Source: Calamus simplicifolius (Eukaryota > Streptophyta > Magnoliopsida > Arecales > Arecaceae). From it: DNA of 64,000 nucleotides. Below are positions 47,137-59,103 of this stretch, in pieces. Position numbers and translations under genes: made by a program. The stretch's first letter is position 1; each line of letters starts with the position of its first letter. The stretch spans positions 1 to 64,000 of the forward strand of contig UESW01001599.1 in NCBI GenBank assembly GCA_900491605.1. Reading direction: 5' to 3'. The notes below the pieces were generated by a model that was not told the origin of the DNA, searched no databases, and saw only the letters and a program-made list of their open reading frames with translations.

Positions 47137-48635
47137 TGTTGATCCATTTATTGATTTTGATGATTAATAAAGGAATTGAGTATATTTATTTGATTACTAA
47201 TGGATTTTATAAGTGTTTCAGGACTTAAATTTATTTGATCAATTTAAAGGAATTAAGAAATAATTTTGAATCAAATACAAATCAGAGATTTCAAAGTTTC
47301 AGAGCTTGGAGTCGACACCTAGAAAACCTGGAGCCGACCCCATGGCCAATTCAATTTTAATCTGATTTTTGATACGATCCGGAGACACCTAGAGTTTCGG
47401 AGCCGACACCTAGAGTTTCGGAGTCGACACTTACAGTGTCTGGAGCCGACTCCGATGCGGGGACAGAACGCTTATTTTTTGAGCATCCTGGAGCCGACAC
47501 CTACAGTATTCGGGAGCCGACACCTGACGATGGCGAGCCGACACTTACTTTTTCGGAGCCGACTCCTCAACGAACTCGAAAATTTCTATTTTTGGTAAAA
47601 CGATCTGGAGCCGACACCTGAAAAGTTGGAGCCGACTCCAACCTGACTGGGACAAAATTTAAAATGCCAGATCAGCTCTAACGGTAATATTTCCTTTTTA
47701 CCTAATTTCTAACGGATATATTTTGTTTCCAGGTACACTCCAACGGCTAGTTTCATCCCAAAAAGGATTGAAAAAAATCTATAAAAAGGGGAAAAACACC
47801 CGTTTGAAAAAAGAGAAAAAAAAGAAAAAAATAGAAAAATTTCAAATCAAAATCCGAAAACCCTGAGCCTGAAATCCAAGAGAAAAGCATTCAAATTCAA
47901 ATCCTTCCACTCCAAAAAGCTCAAAGAGGAATCCAAGGCGCCCAAATCAAAAAATCGGTGGATTTCCCAAATTGAAGTAAAAGCTCTATTTCTTCCATTT
48001 CCAATCTTCTCAACTGCAACGACTGTGAGGGATTAAAGCTGAGGCTTGATTCATCATTCCAAAGGAGAAGAGGAAAAGAAGAAAAGAAGAAAAGCTCAAA
48101 GCCAAACAACTTCAAATCAGGCTTTTCTAAACTTGTTTACTTATTTTGAATATTTGCTCATTGAGGAGCTGTGTATCTTTGAAAAACTATATTCTTTTTG
48201 TTTGTGCCTAGTTCAATCAAAGGGATTGAACTAGTGGAGGTTGTTTACCTCGGGTCAAGCTAGATTAGCTTGAGTTTAGGGTTGTGTGCTGGTGAGCCCG
48301 AAAAACGGCTGGGTTCGTTGTGATCCCGGGTAAAACAACAAGTTTGGGTTGTGAGCTTGTAAAACAACTCGGCTGTAATCGAGGAGATTATAGTGTGGAC
48401 CCAAGTGGATCTTGGGAGTGGACGTAGGTGTTGGATACACCGAACCACTATAAAATCTTTGTGTTTGTCGTGCTTCTATTGTCTCTATCTCTATCTCTAT
48501 CTCATTGATTGTGCTTTATATTTGCATTGCATTTACTTTCATTCATCTTAAGCAAACAATTTTTTTAAGAGGTTAAATTTTTTAAAGAACCCAATTCACC
48601 CCTCCTCCCCTCTTGGGTTGTCATCTGGGCCAACA
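47137..48635 (+). repeat. 3' LTR of the Sirevirus-like element
   Basis: 1499 bp, near-identical to 38368-39868 and carrying the same palindrome cluster (about 47307-47640). Followed by the CCTTA duplication. Confidence 0.95.
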
Positions 48636-49860
48636 CCTTAGCTGTAAAATGATGACACCAATTCATAAGACATTAAGACAGGGCCTAACGACACCAAGGT
48701 TAACATATTACGATATCGTAGCTAAAACTATTAAGGCGGGATCTTATGACACCCCACAAAATAACTTACGACACCCGAGCTGTCAAATGATGACACCCTA
48801 GCAGCAAATAGAGTATCGAGATATCGAAGATGATGACAATGGAACTTGCAACATCTCAGCAAACTTTTATGACACCCTAACTAAAACTGTTAAGGCAGGA
48901 CCTTACGACACCCTAGAAAATAACTTACGATATTCCAGAAAGTAACTTACTACATCTTAGAAAATAACTTACGACACCCAGAAAATAACTTACGACACTA
49001 AAATAACATCACCCTAACTGTAACTGCTAAGCCAGAAATTTACGACACAACAAAAAATAACTTACGACACCCAATCTGTAAAATGACATCACCATTACGA
49101 TATCCCAAAAAAACTATTACGATATCCCAGTTTCCATATTACAACACCCTAACTGAAACTGTTAAGACAGAAGCTTACGACATTCCAGAAAATAACTTAC
49201 GATACCCGAGTTATAAAATGATGACACCGAAGCTATAAGGTCATGGTATAACACCTGATGTAGGCCAAAACACTATGATAACACCTGAGTTTAGAAGGTA
49301 TAACACCCTAATTAAATGAGTATGATATTTGTGCATAAAAACAACAAAGGACACGAAACTAAAGGTATTAACCCCTCCTATTGATCAATACCCTTCGCTA
49401 GTGGACCGAGTTATGACTCTTAAGGTATCGTAACATGCCACGGGAGCTATAGTAATCATGTTATGGGCTAAAAAAGTATTACAACACCACAGTTACAAAC
49501 CTACGACACCCTAGTAAAATTAAGAAATATGACACCCATTCATAAAACATTAAGGTTTTATGTTCGAATCCCTATAACAGAAATACCTACCATCTATGGT
49601 CTGAATAATGGCTTTCAAGGTGTTGTAACATGCCATAAAAGCTCTAAGGATCGTTTTATGGGCCAAAAATATATTACGATACCGCAATCAAAGACCTAGA
49701 ACATCCTAGTTAATAAACTACACCATCGAAGCTATAGATTCGTCGTATAACACCTGATGTCAACCGAAATACTATTATGACACCCTAGTTCAGAAGGTAT
49801 AATACCTTAATTAAAAGAGTATGGCATTCGTGCATAAAAACATGAAACTAAAAGTATGCT
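48636..49860 (+). repeat. right ACGACACCC-type array, part 2
   Basis: Continues the array cut at 38367. Short units such as CTTACGACACCC-AGAAAATAA recur. A longer unit of about 200 bp is marked by ATGGGCYAAAAA-TATTAC near 49455 and 49655, with a relative at 38190 on the far side of the insertion. The orientation is the same as in the left array, not inverted. Confidence 0.82.
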
Positions 49861-50237
49861 AGTGGACTGAGTTATAACTCTTAGATTATCATAACATGCC
49901 AGGGATGCTACCTGAGAATTAAACAGTTTCCTAATGCATTAACTTCCTCTAACAACCAAAATAGTTAGTGTAACAAAGGAACTATAAAAAGATACATAAA
50001 TAAGGGCTTTTTACTTCCTGCAGGGGATGTCATTTTTTTCTGAAGTTAATGAAGTCTTCAGTAGTTAGGTATTCCAGCCTCCAAGCATAAATATTTTCTT
50101 TGGACCTAAAATCAAAACACTTTTCCGAGCACTTTCTCTAAGCAACAAAGAAGCTTATATTACCAACAAAAACAGAATGAAATCCTTAGACCAGACTCTC
50201 AGAGCGAGGGGAGAGGATCTTGCTCAAACCTTGGACT
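49861..50237. other. MULE interior between the right array and copia-C
   Basis: No gene. The last part, GCTCAAACCTTGGACT (50222-50237), belongs to a 62-bp tandem repeat that resumes at 55917. Confidence 0.5.
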
Positions 50238-50968
50238 TGAAGAGTGGATCGTCCTCTTTCTACCCTTGGAGCATAGCATGCATTCGACCAGCCCCAAGTC
50301 ATGTGGAGATGCGGAAGCGAGATGATATCCCTGCTAAAATTCTGCAGCAGAATTTTGGATCTTGATCTTGGTAATCTTCCCAGATTGATTAGCAACTAGG
50401 ATTTTCTTTGGTTTCTTGCGCCCCAAGATTGTAAGAGAGGGTCGTGGCCTCTCTTCTTCCTCACGTGAACCTTCAGATCTGATCCAGAAAATCAAGAGAC
50501 GCTGCCCAAGAAGAAGGTGCTGCTAGGGTTTCTTCCTTCTCCTTCTTTGAGAGAGGCGGTTCCAAGAAGATGGCTAGGGCAGAGATGGCAGCAATAAAAC
50601 CCTAGAAATCTAGGGCATCTATGTGTGAGAAAGAGAGGAAAATGTGTATAAGAGAGGAAGAAGAGAGATAGCTCGTTCTTGGGAGAAAAGAGTTTCTTTC
50701 ATTCATCTATAATCATCATCGTTACATGATTATATCAACCCGTCCCATGACGGCCACCAAAATAAAACCACCACACATGAACCGGTGCCTTATTATATGG
50801 ATAATAAACCCTAAAAAACTCCCTTGGACCAACCCACACCTTGGGCCCAAACCCAGCCCAATGATAGACTAGCCCCCTCAAGACCCAACAACCTGGGCCT
50901 TAACCCTGTGGAGCCTATAAACCTCCACCCTAGGATTTAAGCTTTGGAGTACCACACCAGGCTCTACA
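50238..50968 (-). repeat. left (3') LTR of copia-C
   Basis: On the minus strand TGTAGAGCC to CTCTTCA, matched by 55194-55916 with scattered substitutions and small indels. Confidence 0.95.
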
Positions 50969-53900
50969 ATCTCCACTTGGTGCTTCAAAGCTGCTAAAAA
51001 ATCTGCACATTCCCTCAGACCCATCAGTGTCACACATGAGAGAAAGCTATCCCGTGGAAGAGTCTTCGTAAGTGCATCTGCCTGGTTCTTCTTTGTATGA
51101 ACTTTTACCAGCTCCACTTCACCTTCTTCCACCAATTCTCTGATCCTGTGATACCTCACATCTATATGCTTTGTGCGTGCATGATAGATTGGGTTCTGAG
51201 CCAACTGCAGGGCACTCTGACTATCACTGTGTAGCAATACTGTACCCTGCTTCACCCCATTTCCATGATGAGTCTCTTCAACCAAAGAGCCTCCTTGGCA
51301 GCCTCTGTAATCCCTATATACTCAGCTTCTGTTGTAGACAAAGCTGTAATAGGTTGAAGGGTTGATCTCCAAGAAATTAATCCACCATACATGCTGAACA
51401 CATACCCTGTGGTAGACCTTCTTGTATCCAGATCACCTGCAAAATTTGCATCCACAAATCCTTCCAATGGACCTAATGACTTACTTGGGATATTAGATTT
51501 CTCCTTAGGTCCATCTTGCTGCCCAAAAATTAGACCAAGTCCACGAGTTCCCTGAAGGTACCTCAAAATCCACTTGAGTGCCTTCCAGTGCTCCTTCCCT
51601 GGGTTCGCCATGAATCTGCTCACCTGGCTCACTGCATATGCTATGTCAGGCCTGCAACACACCATAGCATACATAATGCTGCCCACGGCACTGGCATATG
51701 GAACTCTCTCCATGTACTCTTTCTCTCATCTGTCTGGGGGTTCTGTAACTTAGAAAGAGACATGTGACTAGCCAAAGGTGTTCCAACTGGTTTGGCCTTA
51801 TCCATCCCAAACCTCTCCAACACCTTGTGAATATATCCACCCAATGACAAGTGTAGAATTCCCTTGGTCCTATCTCTGTAAATTTCCATCCCAAGTATCT
51901 TCCTAGCTGACCCCAAATCCTTCATTTCAAATTCTGTTGATAATGCATATTTCAGTCCATTCACTGCTTCAACACTCCTGCTGGCAATGAGCATATCATC
52001 CACATACAGAAGGAGATACAGTGCATCATCCTCATCCATTTTTCACATAGACACAAGTATCATGTTCACATCTAGAAAATCCAAGGCCCAAAATAAAAGT
52101 GTCAAACCTTTTGTACCACTGACGGGGTGACTGCTTCAAACCATAGAGCGATTTCTTTAGTAGACACACTTTTTCTTCCAATCCAGATTCCTTGAAACCC
52201 TCTGGTTGCTTCATGTATATCCTCTCCTCTAGACTCCCATGTAAGAAAGCCGTCTTCACGTCCATCTGCTGCAACTCCATACCATGTTGTGCTACAAGAG
52301 ATAACAACACACGAATTGAAGCATGACGTACCACTGGAGAGAATACCTCTGTGTAGTCCACTCCCTCTCTCTGTGAGAACCCCTTAGCAACAAGCCTTGC
52401 TTTGTATCTGACTCCACCTTGCTCTGAAGGTGCCTCCTTCTTTGTGAACACCCATTTTGAACCAATGGCCCGAGCATCTCTAGGTAGATCCACTAGCTGC
52501 CATGTCTTGTTCTTTTCCAGGGACTCCATCTCCTCCATCATGGCCTGCATCCATGAGTCTCTTTCTGAACTTTCCATGGCTTCTTGGAAGGTCTCTGGAT
52601 CTTCATTTGCAGTGATTAGAGCATAGGAAATCATGTCATCAATGCGATACCGAGCAGGTTTGATGATGGTACGCTTTGCCTTGTGTAGTGCCACACCCCT
52701 TTGATCATCTCTCAAAGCTGAAGTGTGTGACTCCACCTGCACCTCCTTCTGGATTGATGGCTCTTCTGGCTGATCCTTTACATGTATTGGAACATTCATA
52801 CCAAACTCCACCTCAAAAGAAGCATGTTTTGAAGTAGAAGTAGAAGGTACATCACCTGTCAGCCAATGCTGTCCACTGCTGTCCTGTTCAGCCTTTTCAG
52901 CTCCATCTGCAATCTCTGACCTCTTCAAGATGCTCTTCTCATCAAAAATAATGTCTCTACTGATGATACACTTCTGTGAATCTGAACTCCATAGCAAATA
53001 GCCTTTAACTCCCTGTGGATACCCGATGAAGATCAGCCTTTGTGATTTTGGGTCCAGCTTGCTCCTTTCAGTTGCCTCCACATGTGCATAGGCTGGGCAA
53101 CCAAAAATCCTTAGGTGTCCAAGCTCCACCTTCTTCCCACTCCAGATCTCCTCTGGAATGCCTCCATCAAGTTTTCTATTAGGGGACCTGTTAACAAGAA
53201 AACCAGAGAACATAATTGCATCACCCCAAAAGACCTTGGGCAGTGATGCCTGCAGCCTCAAACTCCTAGCCTTCTCTGTCAATGTACGATTCATCCTCTC
53301 TGCCACACCATTCTGCTGGGGAGTCATCCTCACTGTGTAATGGCGTTGGATCCCATTTTCCTCACAGTAGCTTCTGAATTCATTGCTTGTATACTCCCCT
53401 CCATTGTCAGATCTCAAACACTTCACTGGTTTTCCTGTCTCCTTTTCAACACCAACTCTCCAAGCTTTAAACCGGGCAAATACCTCTGATTTTTCTCTTA
53501 TCAGATATACCCATACCTTCCTGGAGTAGTCATCAATGAAGGTCAAAAAATACTTAGCCCCACCTCTGGCTGACACAGGGGCCGGTCCCCATACATCTGA
53601 GTGAACTAGTTCCAGAATACCTTCACTCTGCTTGGAACTGCTGGCAAATCTCACCCTATGTTGTTTGCCATAAATACAGGGCTCACAGATGTCATTGTCC
53701 TCCTTCTTAAGTGCTGGAATCAGACCTCTTTTGCTGAGTTCTATAAGCCCTTTATCACTCATGTGTCCCATTCGATAGTGCCACAGTTTATAGACCAACT
53801 GTTCCTCCTGTGCCGCTGCTAGCACCTCTGCACCATCTATGGCCACTGAGCCTTCCATCTGATAGAGATTATTTTCCAACCTTCTCCCTTTCATCACCAC

Positions 53901-55057
53901 TAATGCACCCTTGGTTATCCTCAAACATCCACTCCCCGGCTGGCTTCCAAAAGCATACCCATGCTTCTCCAGGTAGCCCAAAGAAATTAGATTCTTCTTC
54001 AACTCCGGGACATGTTTGACATTGGTCAAAGTCCTTATAACCCCATCATACATCCTCACCCTTATGCTTCCAACTCCAGCAACCTTACAAGGATGATTAT
54101 CACCAAGGCATACACTCCCTCCATCAGATTCTTCATAAGTTGCAAACCACTCCCTATGCGAAGTATAATGGTGAGAACATGCTGAGTCAAGTGTCCAACA
54201 ACTATCACACTTCTTGGTCCCATCTGAAACTACCAGTACATCATCTTCACTGTCTTCAGATGAATTTGCACCACCATTGCTGGCTGAACCTCCCTTGGAA
54301 ATGCCCTTCCCCTTCTCATTCTTCAGAAGTGGGCAATTTCTCTTCAGGTGACCAATCTGATGACACTTGTAACACTTCCATGCTTTCTGCTTGCCCCGAG
54401 ACTTAGATCTGCCTTTGGACTTGCCTCTAACCTTTTCCCAGGGTCTTCCTTGCCTCTCATTCACAGCAAGTACCTCTGTGTTAGAGTTTCCCATGCGAAT
54501 CTTTTCTCTTTGCTGGTTTGATCTCAGCACCCCCACAACCTCTTCATAATTCAGGGTCTCCTTCCCATACACCAAGGTTGTAATCAGACCATCATAGGAA
54601 CTGGGTAGCGAACACAACAAGATGAGGGTCTTGTCTTCTTCATCAATCTTCACATCAAGGCTCATCACCTCTGAGCACACTTGATTGAATTTCTGAATAT
54701 GGGCCACAAGATCTCCTCCCTCAGGCATTCTCAAGCTGTACAACTGTTTCTTCAACCACAACTTGTTTGTCATGCTCTTTCCCATGTAAGTGTTCTCTAA
54801 AGTTTCCCAGAGCCCCCTTGCCGTGGTCTGCGTGCAAATCTCGGCAAGACTTGATCAGCCAAGCACATCCTGATTGTGCTAAATGCAATCTCCTCTAACT
54901 CCTCCCAATCCTCACGACTTACATTATCCGGTCTTTTTCACCAAGACCTTATAAATCCTTTGCTGTACCAATAAATCCTTCACCCTTTGCTGCCATAGGG
55001 TGAAGTTCCCTTGCCATCATACTTTTCAAAATCGAATTTAAAGCTACTAGATGCCAT
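50881..55057 (-). pseudogene. copia-C gag-pol polyprotein (a few frameshifts)
   Basis: Gag starts at ATG 55055-55057 (MASSSFKFDFEKYDGKG), then shifts frame near 55015 and again near 54840. A frame of 917 codons (54785-52032) then carries the rest of gag with the knuckle C138-C151 (CYKCHQIGHLKRNC). It continues with protease DSA (residues 200-202), the integrase zinc region (HYRMGHMSDKG to CEPCIYGKQ) and core (VHSDVWGP, LRSDNGGEY, TPQQNGVAERMNRTL), and the first half of RT (RLVAKGFSQ, MDVKTAFLHG). Single-base slips near 52046 (A-run), 51725 and 51252 (G-run) separate the YVDDML half of RT, the RPDIAYAV segment, and RNase H (HSDSQSAL). All catalytic motifs are intact, so this is the least decayed copia after the Sirevirus-like one. 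Confidence 0.93.
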
Positions 55058-55178
55058 ATCCAACCAAGAAACAATGCACACAACAAAAACAGAAAATTAA
55101 ACTTGCTGCAGAAATTTCTGGTTTGATATCTTACCAAGAAACGCCCAAGATCCAATCTTTTCTCCACCAAATCACCGA

Positions 55179-55191
55179 GGCTCTGATACCA
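55179..55191 (-). promoter_or_regulatory. primer-binding site of copia-C
   Basis: TGGTATCAGAGCC on the minus strand, two bases inside the right LTR; matches the initiator methionine tRNA 3' end. Confidence 0.92.
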
Positions 55192-55193
55192 AA

Positions 55194-55916
55194 TGAAGAG
55201 TGGATCGTCCTCTTTCTACCCTTGGAGCATAGCACGCATTCGACCAGCCCCAAGTCGTGTGGAGATGCGGAAGCGAGATGATATCCCTGCTGAAATTCTG
55301 CAGCAGAATTTTGGATCTTGATCTTGGTAATCTTCCCAGATTGATTAGCAACTAGGATTTTCTTTGGTTTCTTGCGCCCCAAGATTGTAAGAGAGGGTCG
55401 TGGCCTCTCTCTTCCTCACGTGAACCTTCAGATCTGATCCAGAAAATCAAGAGACGCTGCCCAAGAAGGTGCTGCTAGGGTTTCTTCCTTCTCTTTCTTT
55501 GAGAGAGGCGGTTCCAAGAAGATGGCTAGGGCAGAGATGGCAGCAATAAAACCCTAGAAATCTAGGGCATCTATGTGTGAGAAAGAGAGGAAAACGTGAT
55601 AAGAGAGAAAGAAGAGAGATAGCTCGTTCTTGGGAGAAAGAGTTTCTTTTTTCATCTATAATCATCATCGTTACATGATTATCAACCCGTCCCATGACGG
55701 CCACCAAAATAAAACCAGCACCACATATGAACCGGTGCCTTATTATATGGATAATAAACCCTAAAAAACTCCTTGGACCAGCACACCTTGGGCCCAAACC
55801 CAGCCCAATGATAGACTAGCCCCTCTCAAAACCCAACAACTTGGGCCTTAAACATGTGGAGCCTATAAACCTCTATCCTAGGATTTAAGCTTTGGAGTAC
55901 CACACCAGGCTCTACA
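55194..55916 (-). repeat. right (5') LTR of copia-C
   Basis: 723 bp, pair of 50238-50968; followed by the GGACT duplication. Confidence 0.95.
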
Positions 55917-56040
55917 GGACTGATTCCTTACAACCGAAAGCCAGAGTGAGGAAGAATGGTTTAGAATGCTCAAACCTCGGACTGATTCCTTATAATTGAA
56001 AGCCAGAGTGAGGAAGAATGGTTTAGAATCGAAAAGAGCT
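55917..56040 (+). repeat. 62-bp tandem repeat at the copia-C insertion point
   Basis: GGACTGATTCCTTA starts at 55917 and again at 55979, each followed by GAAAGCCAGAGTGAGGAAG. The piece left of copia-C (50222-50237) ends with the same junction, so the insertion lies inside the array. Confidence 0.88.
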
Positions 56041-56069
56041 TTTCATGAAATATAATCCAAGCAAACTAG

Positions 56070-56298
56070 CGGGTAGAAGAAGAGAAATACGCTGGAGGGA
56101 AAGGCATTTTTGTCTGCACATCACTTTCAAAATAAGGTTGAACAGCTTTTAATGGACATCACGATCAAAACGTTACATCGTATTCCTGCTCTTCCGTTCG
56201 TTAGCGTTATGCTCCGTTGGATCCACATGGACCAATAAAGAGGGACGGTACAGTTCATGTAGGATTTACTGCACTAAAGACGATGTATAAGACTTTTC
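56070..56298 (-). repeat. right terminal inverted repeat of the large MULE
   Basis: Inverted copy of 25076-25305; ends GACTTTTC at 56298 before the 9-bp flank ATGAGGCAT. Confidence 0.85.
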
Positions 56299-56680
56299 AT
56301 GAGGCATCCATGCCCTAAGGGGCCCATTTTCCACTTCTATTGAGCCTAAACAAAAGATTCTTCTACCTTCCGCAACGTACGTCCACAACAAATGTTTTAA
56401 AGTAGGAACACCCCGCTATTTTACTCGCATTAAAGAAAGATTTATAATAACAGCGCATGATGTGGAGAATGGTCATGAAGTATGACCAAGATCTTCTGTT
56501 ATATATGTTTCACAGCACGCCGTCAGCACGTATGCCAAGTTGATGGAGAAAGTAAAGTTGTAATCGGATCCTTCTTTTCCTTTGGAACTTTTTTAATCCT
56601 TCCTTTCGTGACACGGGAGGAAGGAAGACTTTGAACAGGATTCGTAAGAATGCTTTACTTGTTTCGTTTCCAGCACGTCG

Positions 56681-56785
56681 CTTTAAAAAGCCCACCAATC
56701 TCCCTCTAGGGCTCCCTGTCCTCAACCGCTGAAGATTTGCTTCTCCCCTTGTTCGTGGAGAGCAAAAGTTAAGGAATCAAACTTC
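56681..56785 (+). promoter_or_regulatory. possible core promoter and leader of the HVA22-like gene
   Basis: A TTTAAAA TATA-like box at 56682-56688 lies 98 bp before the ATG, followed by a CT-rich CCAATCTCCCTCTAGGGC leader start. ACGT cores (56675, 56527, 56377) are of the kind bound by abscisic-acid-related bZIP factors, but single cores are common by chance. Confidence 0.35.
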
Positions 56786-58025
56786 ATGGGTTTTCTAGGA
56801 GCCGCTGGCAGGCTTGTCGATGCACTTATCAGGTAAAGCAATTCAACACATAGTTCAGAACATAAACTGGAAACACCCAACAGAACGACTGATGCAAATA
56901 ACATACAGTAGCTAAATGCTGACACCAACTATATATAAACGGCGTAGCTAAGCAAAATCCTAACACTATTCTATAATGCGACAAAAGTTCCAAAAAATCA
57001 GATCAATGAAATCAGCATGATTCAGAGTTAATTCTCTTACTACCTTGGAGGATTCTCTTCGTTGCAACATTTTTATGATGCAGCAATCAGCCAGCTTTTT
57101 ATATTTTTGAAGCTATATACTTTCCATTTCCCTTGTGTTGTTTGAGATTTATCTTCTTCATACAAAAATTTAGAACCTACATATTTACTTAGCATGGAAG
57201 CTGATGGCTTATTTGTGTGTTTCAAATCAGCCCAGGGGTGATGCTGCTGTATCCTCTGTAAGTGTTTGATGACCCCAGCATTTCTAAAGAAATCCTTTTA
57301 CAGATGTAATAGTAATCACATTGATAAACTGCTACAAAATTGGTGATCAGATATGCATCCATGCGTGCAATTGAGAGCCCTTCTCCGCTAGATGACCAAC
57401 AATGGCTGACATACTGGGTGTTATATTCGTTAATCACCCTTTTCGAACTCTCTTGCTGGAAAGTTCTGCAATGGTAATTAGATATATATATTATTTTTTA
57501 TGTTACAGTCAATTATTTCTCAAATTTAAGAACAAGAGATTGAATCATTTGATTTATGTAACCCTTATATAACAGGTTTCCTCTTTGGCCTTACCTGAAG
57601 TTTGTGTTCTGCATCTGGTTGGTGCTGCCAATATTTAACGGAGCTGCCTACATTTATGAAAATTATGTGAGGAGGTATGTCAAGATTGGGACTTACGTGA
57701 GCTCGAGTTACCCAGAAGAGCAGAGGAGGGTGCTGCAGATGATGAGCCTTGATGCCAGAAAGTCAGTGGAGCGATACATTGAGAAATATGGACCGGAAGC
57801 TTTTGACAGGGTCGTCAAAGCGGTACGTAGGAGATCAAATTAAGTGTGCAATGCTTTTGAACCTGAACGCATTGAAGACAAGTTTTTTCTTGTTGCTGTG
57901 TTCGTGTTTTTCTTGTTTCATTTTGGTTCTCTTTCCTAGAGCACATATATGTTCATTAGTCTATCATGGGATTTATTATTAAATTTGGAATGCTGCAGGC
58001 GGAAAAGGAAGCCAAGAAACACTGA
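56786..58025 (+). CDS. HVA22-like protein (TB2/DP1/HVA22 family), closest to the plant HVA22 'f' type
   Basis: Five exons join in phase at GT-AG sites: 56786-56832, 57231-57257, 57351-57473, 57576-57822 and 57999-58025, giving 156 residues and a TGA at 58023-58025. The protein begins MGFLGAAGRLVDAL and continues PGVMLLYPLYASMRAIESPS, then DDQQWLTYWVLYSLIT, FPLWPYLKF, WLVLPIFNGAAYIYENYVR, and ends EKEAKKH. These are the full landmarks of the family, with two or three hydrophobic segments (about residues 18-28, 44-62 and 76-92) that would form hairpins in the endoplasmic-reticulum membrane. The conserved tail QRRVLQMMSLDARKSVERY points to the f type. Family members shape tubular ER and act in vesicle traffic; many are induced by abscisic acid or stress. 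No defect is seen. The large MULE ends 488 bp upstream. Confidence 0.93.
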
Positions 58026-59054
58026 ACAAGATGGCGGAAATTAAGGATGCTTTTCCACTTCAAGTCAACGGTCTTTTGTCGACATAAGAGACAATTATCA
58101 TGTAGCGTGAGGGTAACATATGGCGACAAAATCCTAGGGTGACAAAACAACCAGTTGCAATGAATGGCTGGTTTAAGAATCTGTAGATAAAATCTGAGCT
58201 TGTGATTGTGCATAAGATTGTGGATCTGGTTGTACCGTCAATATGTTCTTACTGATAAATATTTAAAAAAAAAAAAACAAGCCAAATATCTGTCCGGAAC
58301 AATGTTCCCAAAAAATTAACTTCTTTGGCAGTTGAAAACTCGTTTACCTGAAAATTCCTAACGCAACACTAGATGATTGTTTATTGTGCTGTTGGTTTGT
58401 CAAGCGACCTTCCTTCAAGGTGTAATCCTTGTTGAATCCCTCTCAGTCCTTGTTCCCTTATTGGATGCCCTCCGTTTGTTACCATTGATTGAAATAAGTA
58501 ATAAATCGAAAGAGGAAAGTTGATCATGTCTATAAGCTTGACACTGTACTCTCAGGAAGAAGATGATGAAGAAGGACAGGAAGAAGCAGAAAGAAGATCA
58601 AAACAAAACTAATGCGAGTAAAATGTTACATGTGCTTCAAAAGGACAAACAAATCCAGTTTCCTTGGAACAACAAGGGCAAAATTGGCACCAAGCCCCGA
58701 GATCAGTGCCGCGACCCTGTGCTGCAAAAGAATGACATGCAATGGGGCGGATTAGGTTTATCCATCCCATCATCATTCCTGGCTTCCCATGATCTACTCC
58801 ATCCCCATCTCATGCCATGCAAAAGAGGCAATAAATTTAATCTCAATCCCTAACCCATGAAAGTAGGGATCCTCAATCCTAACCTCGTCACCTTGTCTCT
58901 ATTTTTTTTCTTTTACTTTTTAAAATTATCTTTAAAAAACATATATTGCCCGCTATTTAATAAAATTGTAATTTAATTAAATAAAATATATAAAAATCAT
59001 TATTAAGAATTACATAACAAATATCAAATCTCTATATAAAAAAACTCAAATTCA

Positions 59055-59103
<49 letters not shown>

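Larger units (their letters stand above)
38368..48635 (+). mobile_element. Sirevirus-like Ty1/copia element with env-like gene, complete
   Basis: Flanked by a perfect 5-bp duplication CCTTA (38363-38367 and 48636-48640). LTRs of 1501 and 1499 bp start TGTTGATCC and end GGGCCAACA, and differ by a few percent in the parts I compared. The primer-binding site TGGTATCAGAGC (39871-39882) fits initiator methionine tRNA. Order: gag, pol (protease, integrase, RT, RNase H), palindrome-rich spacer, env-like frame, multiple polypurine tracts, LTR. This is the organisation of the Sirevirus (Maximus/SIRE) lineage. Gag, pol and env-like frames each have at least one frameshift. Confidence 0.95.
50238..55916 (-). 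mobile_element. copia-C: complete-length Ty1/copia element
   Basis: Flanked by a perfect 5-bp duplication GGACT (50233-50237 and 55917-55921). LTRs are 731 bp (50238-50968) and 723 bp (55194-55916), highly similar. The primer-binding site TGGTATCAGAGCC is on the minus strand at 55191-55179, and the polypurine tract CCAAGTGGAGAT at 50980-50969. The gag-pol frame is almost intact: one open stretch of 917 codons plus three short pieces. It resembles copia-1. Confidence 0.95.
25076..56298 (-). mobile_element. autonomous-type Mutator-like element (about 6.4 kb) split by three copia insertions
   Basis: The left terminus GGAAAAGTCTTTGTACAC (25076) matches the inverted right terminus ending at 56298 (read inward GAAAAGTCTTATAC). 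Similarity continues for about 230 bp, including TATTGGTCCACATGGATCC-like and CTTATTTTGAAAGT segments. The 9-bp flanks are ATGGGGCAT (25067-25075) and ATGAGGCAT (56299-56307), an 8 of 9 match. Inside is a FAR1/FRS-type transposase gene on the minus strand. Removing the three nested copia elements and their duplications leaves about 6.4 kb. The order from left is TIR, repeat array, 3' end of the transposase, 5' part of the transposase, repeat array, TIR. Confidence 0.82.

Noticed and set aside
58563..58853. 96-codon frame right of the HVA22-like gene
   Set aside because: Lys/Gln-rich start, no domain, no supporting signals.
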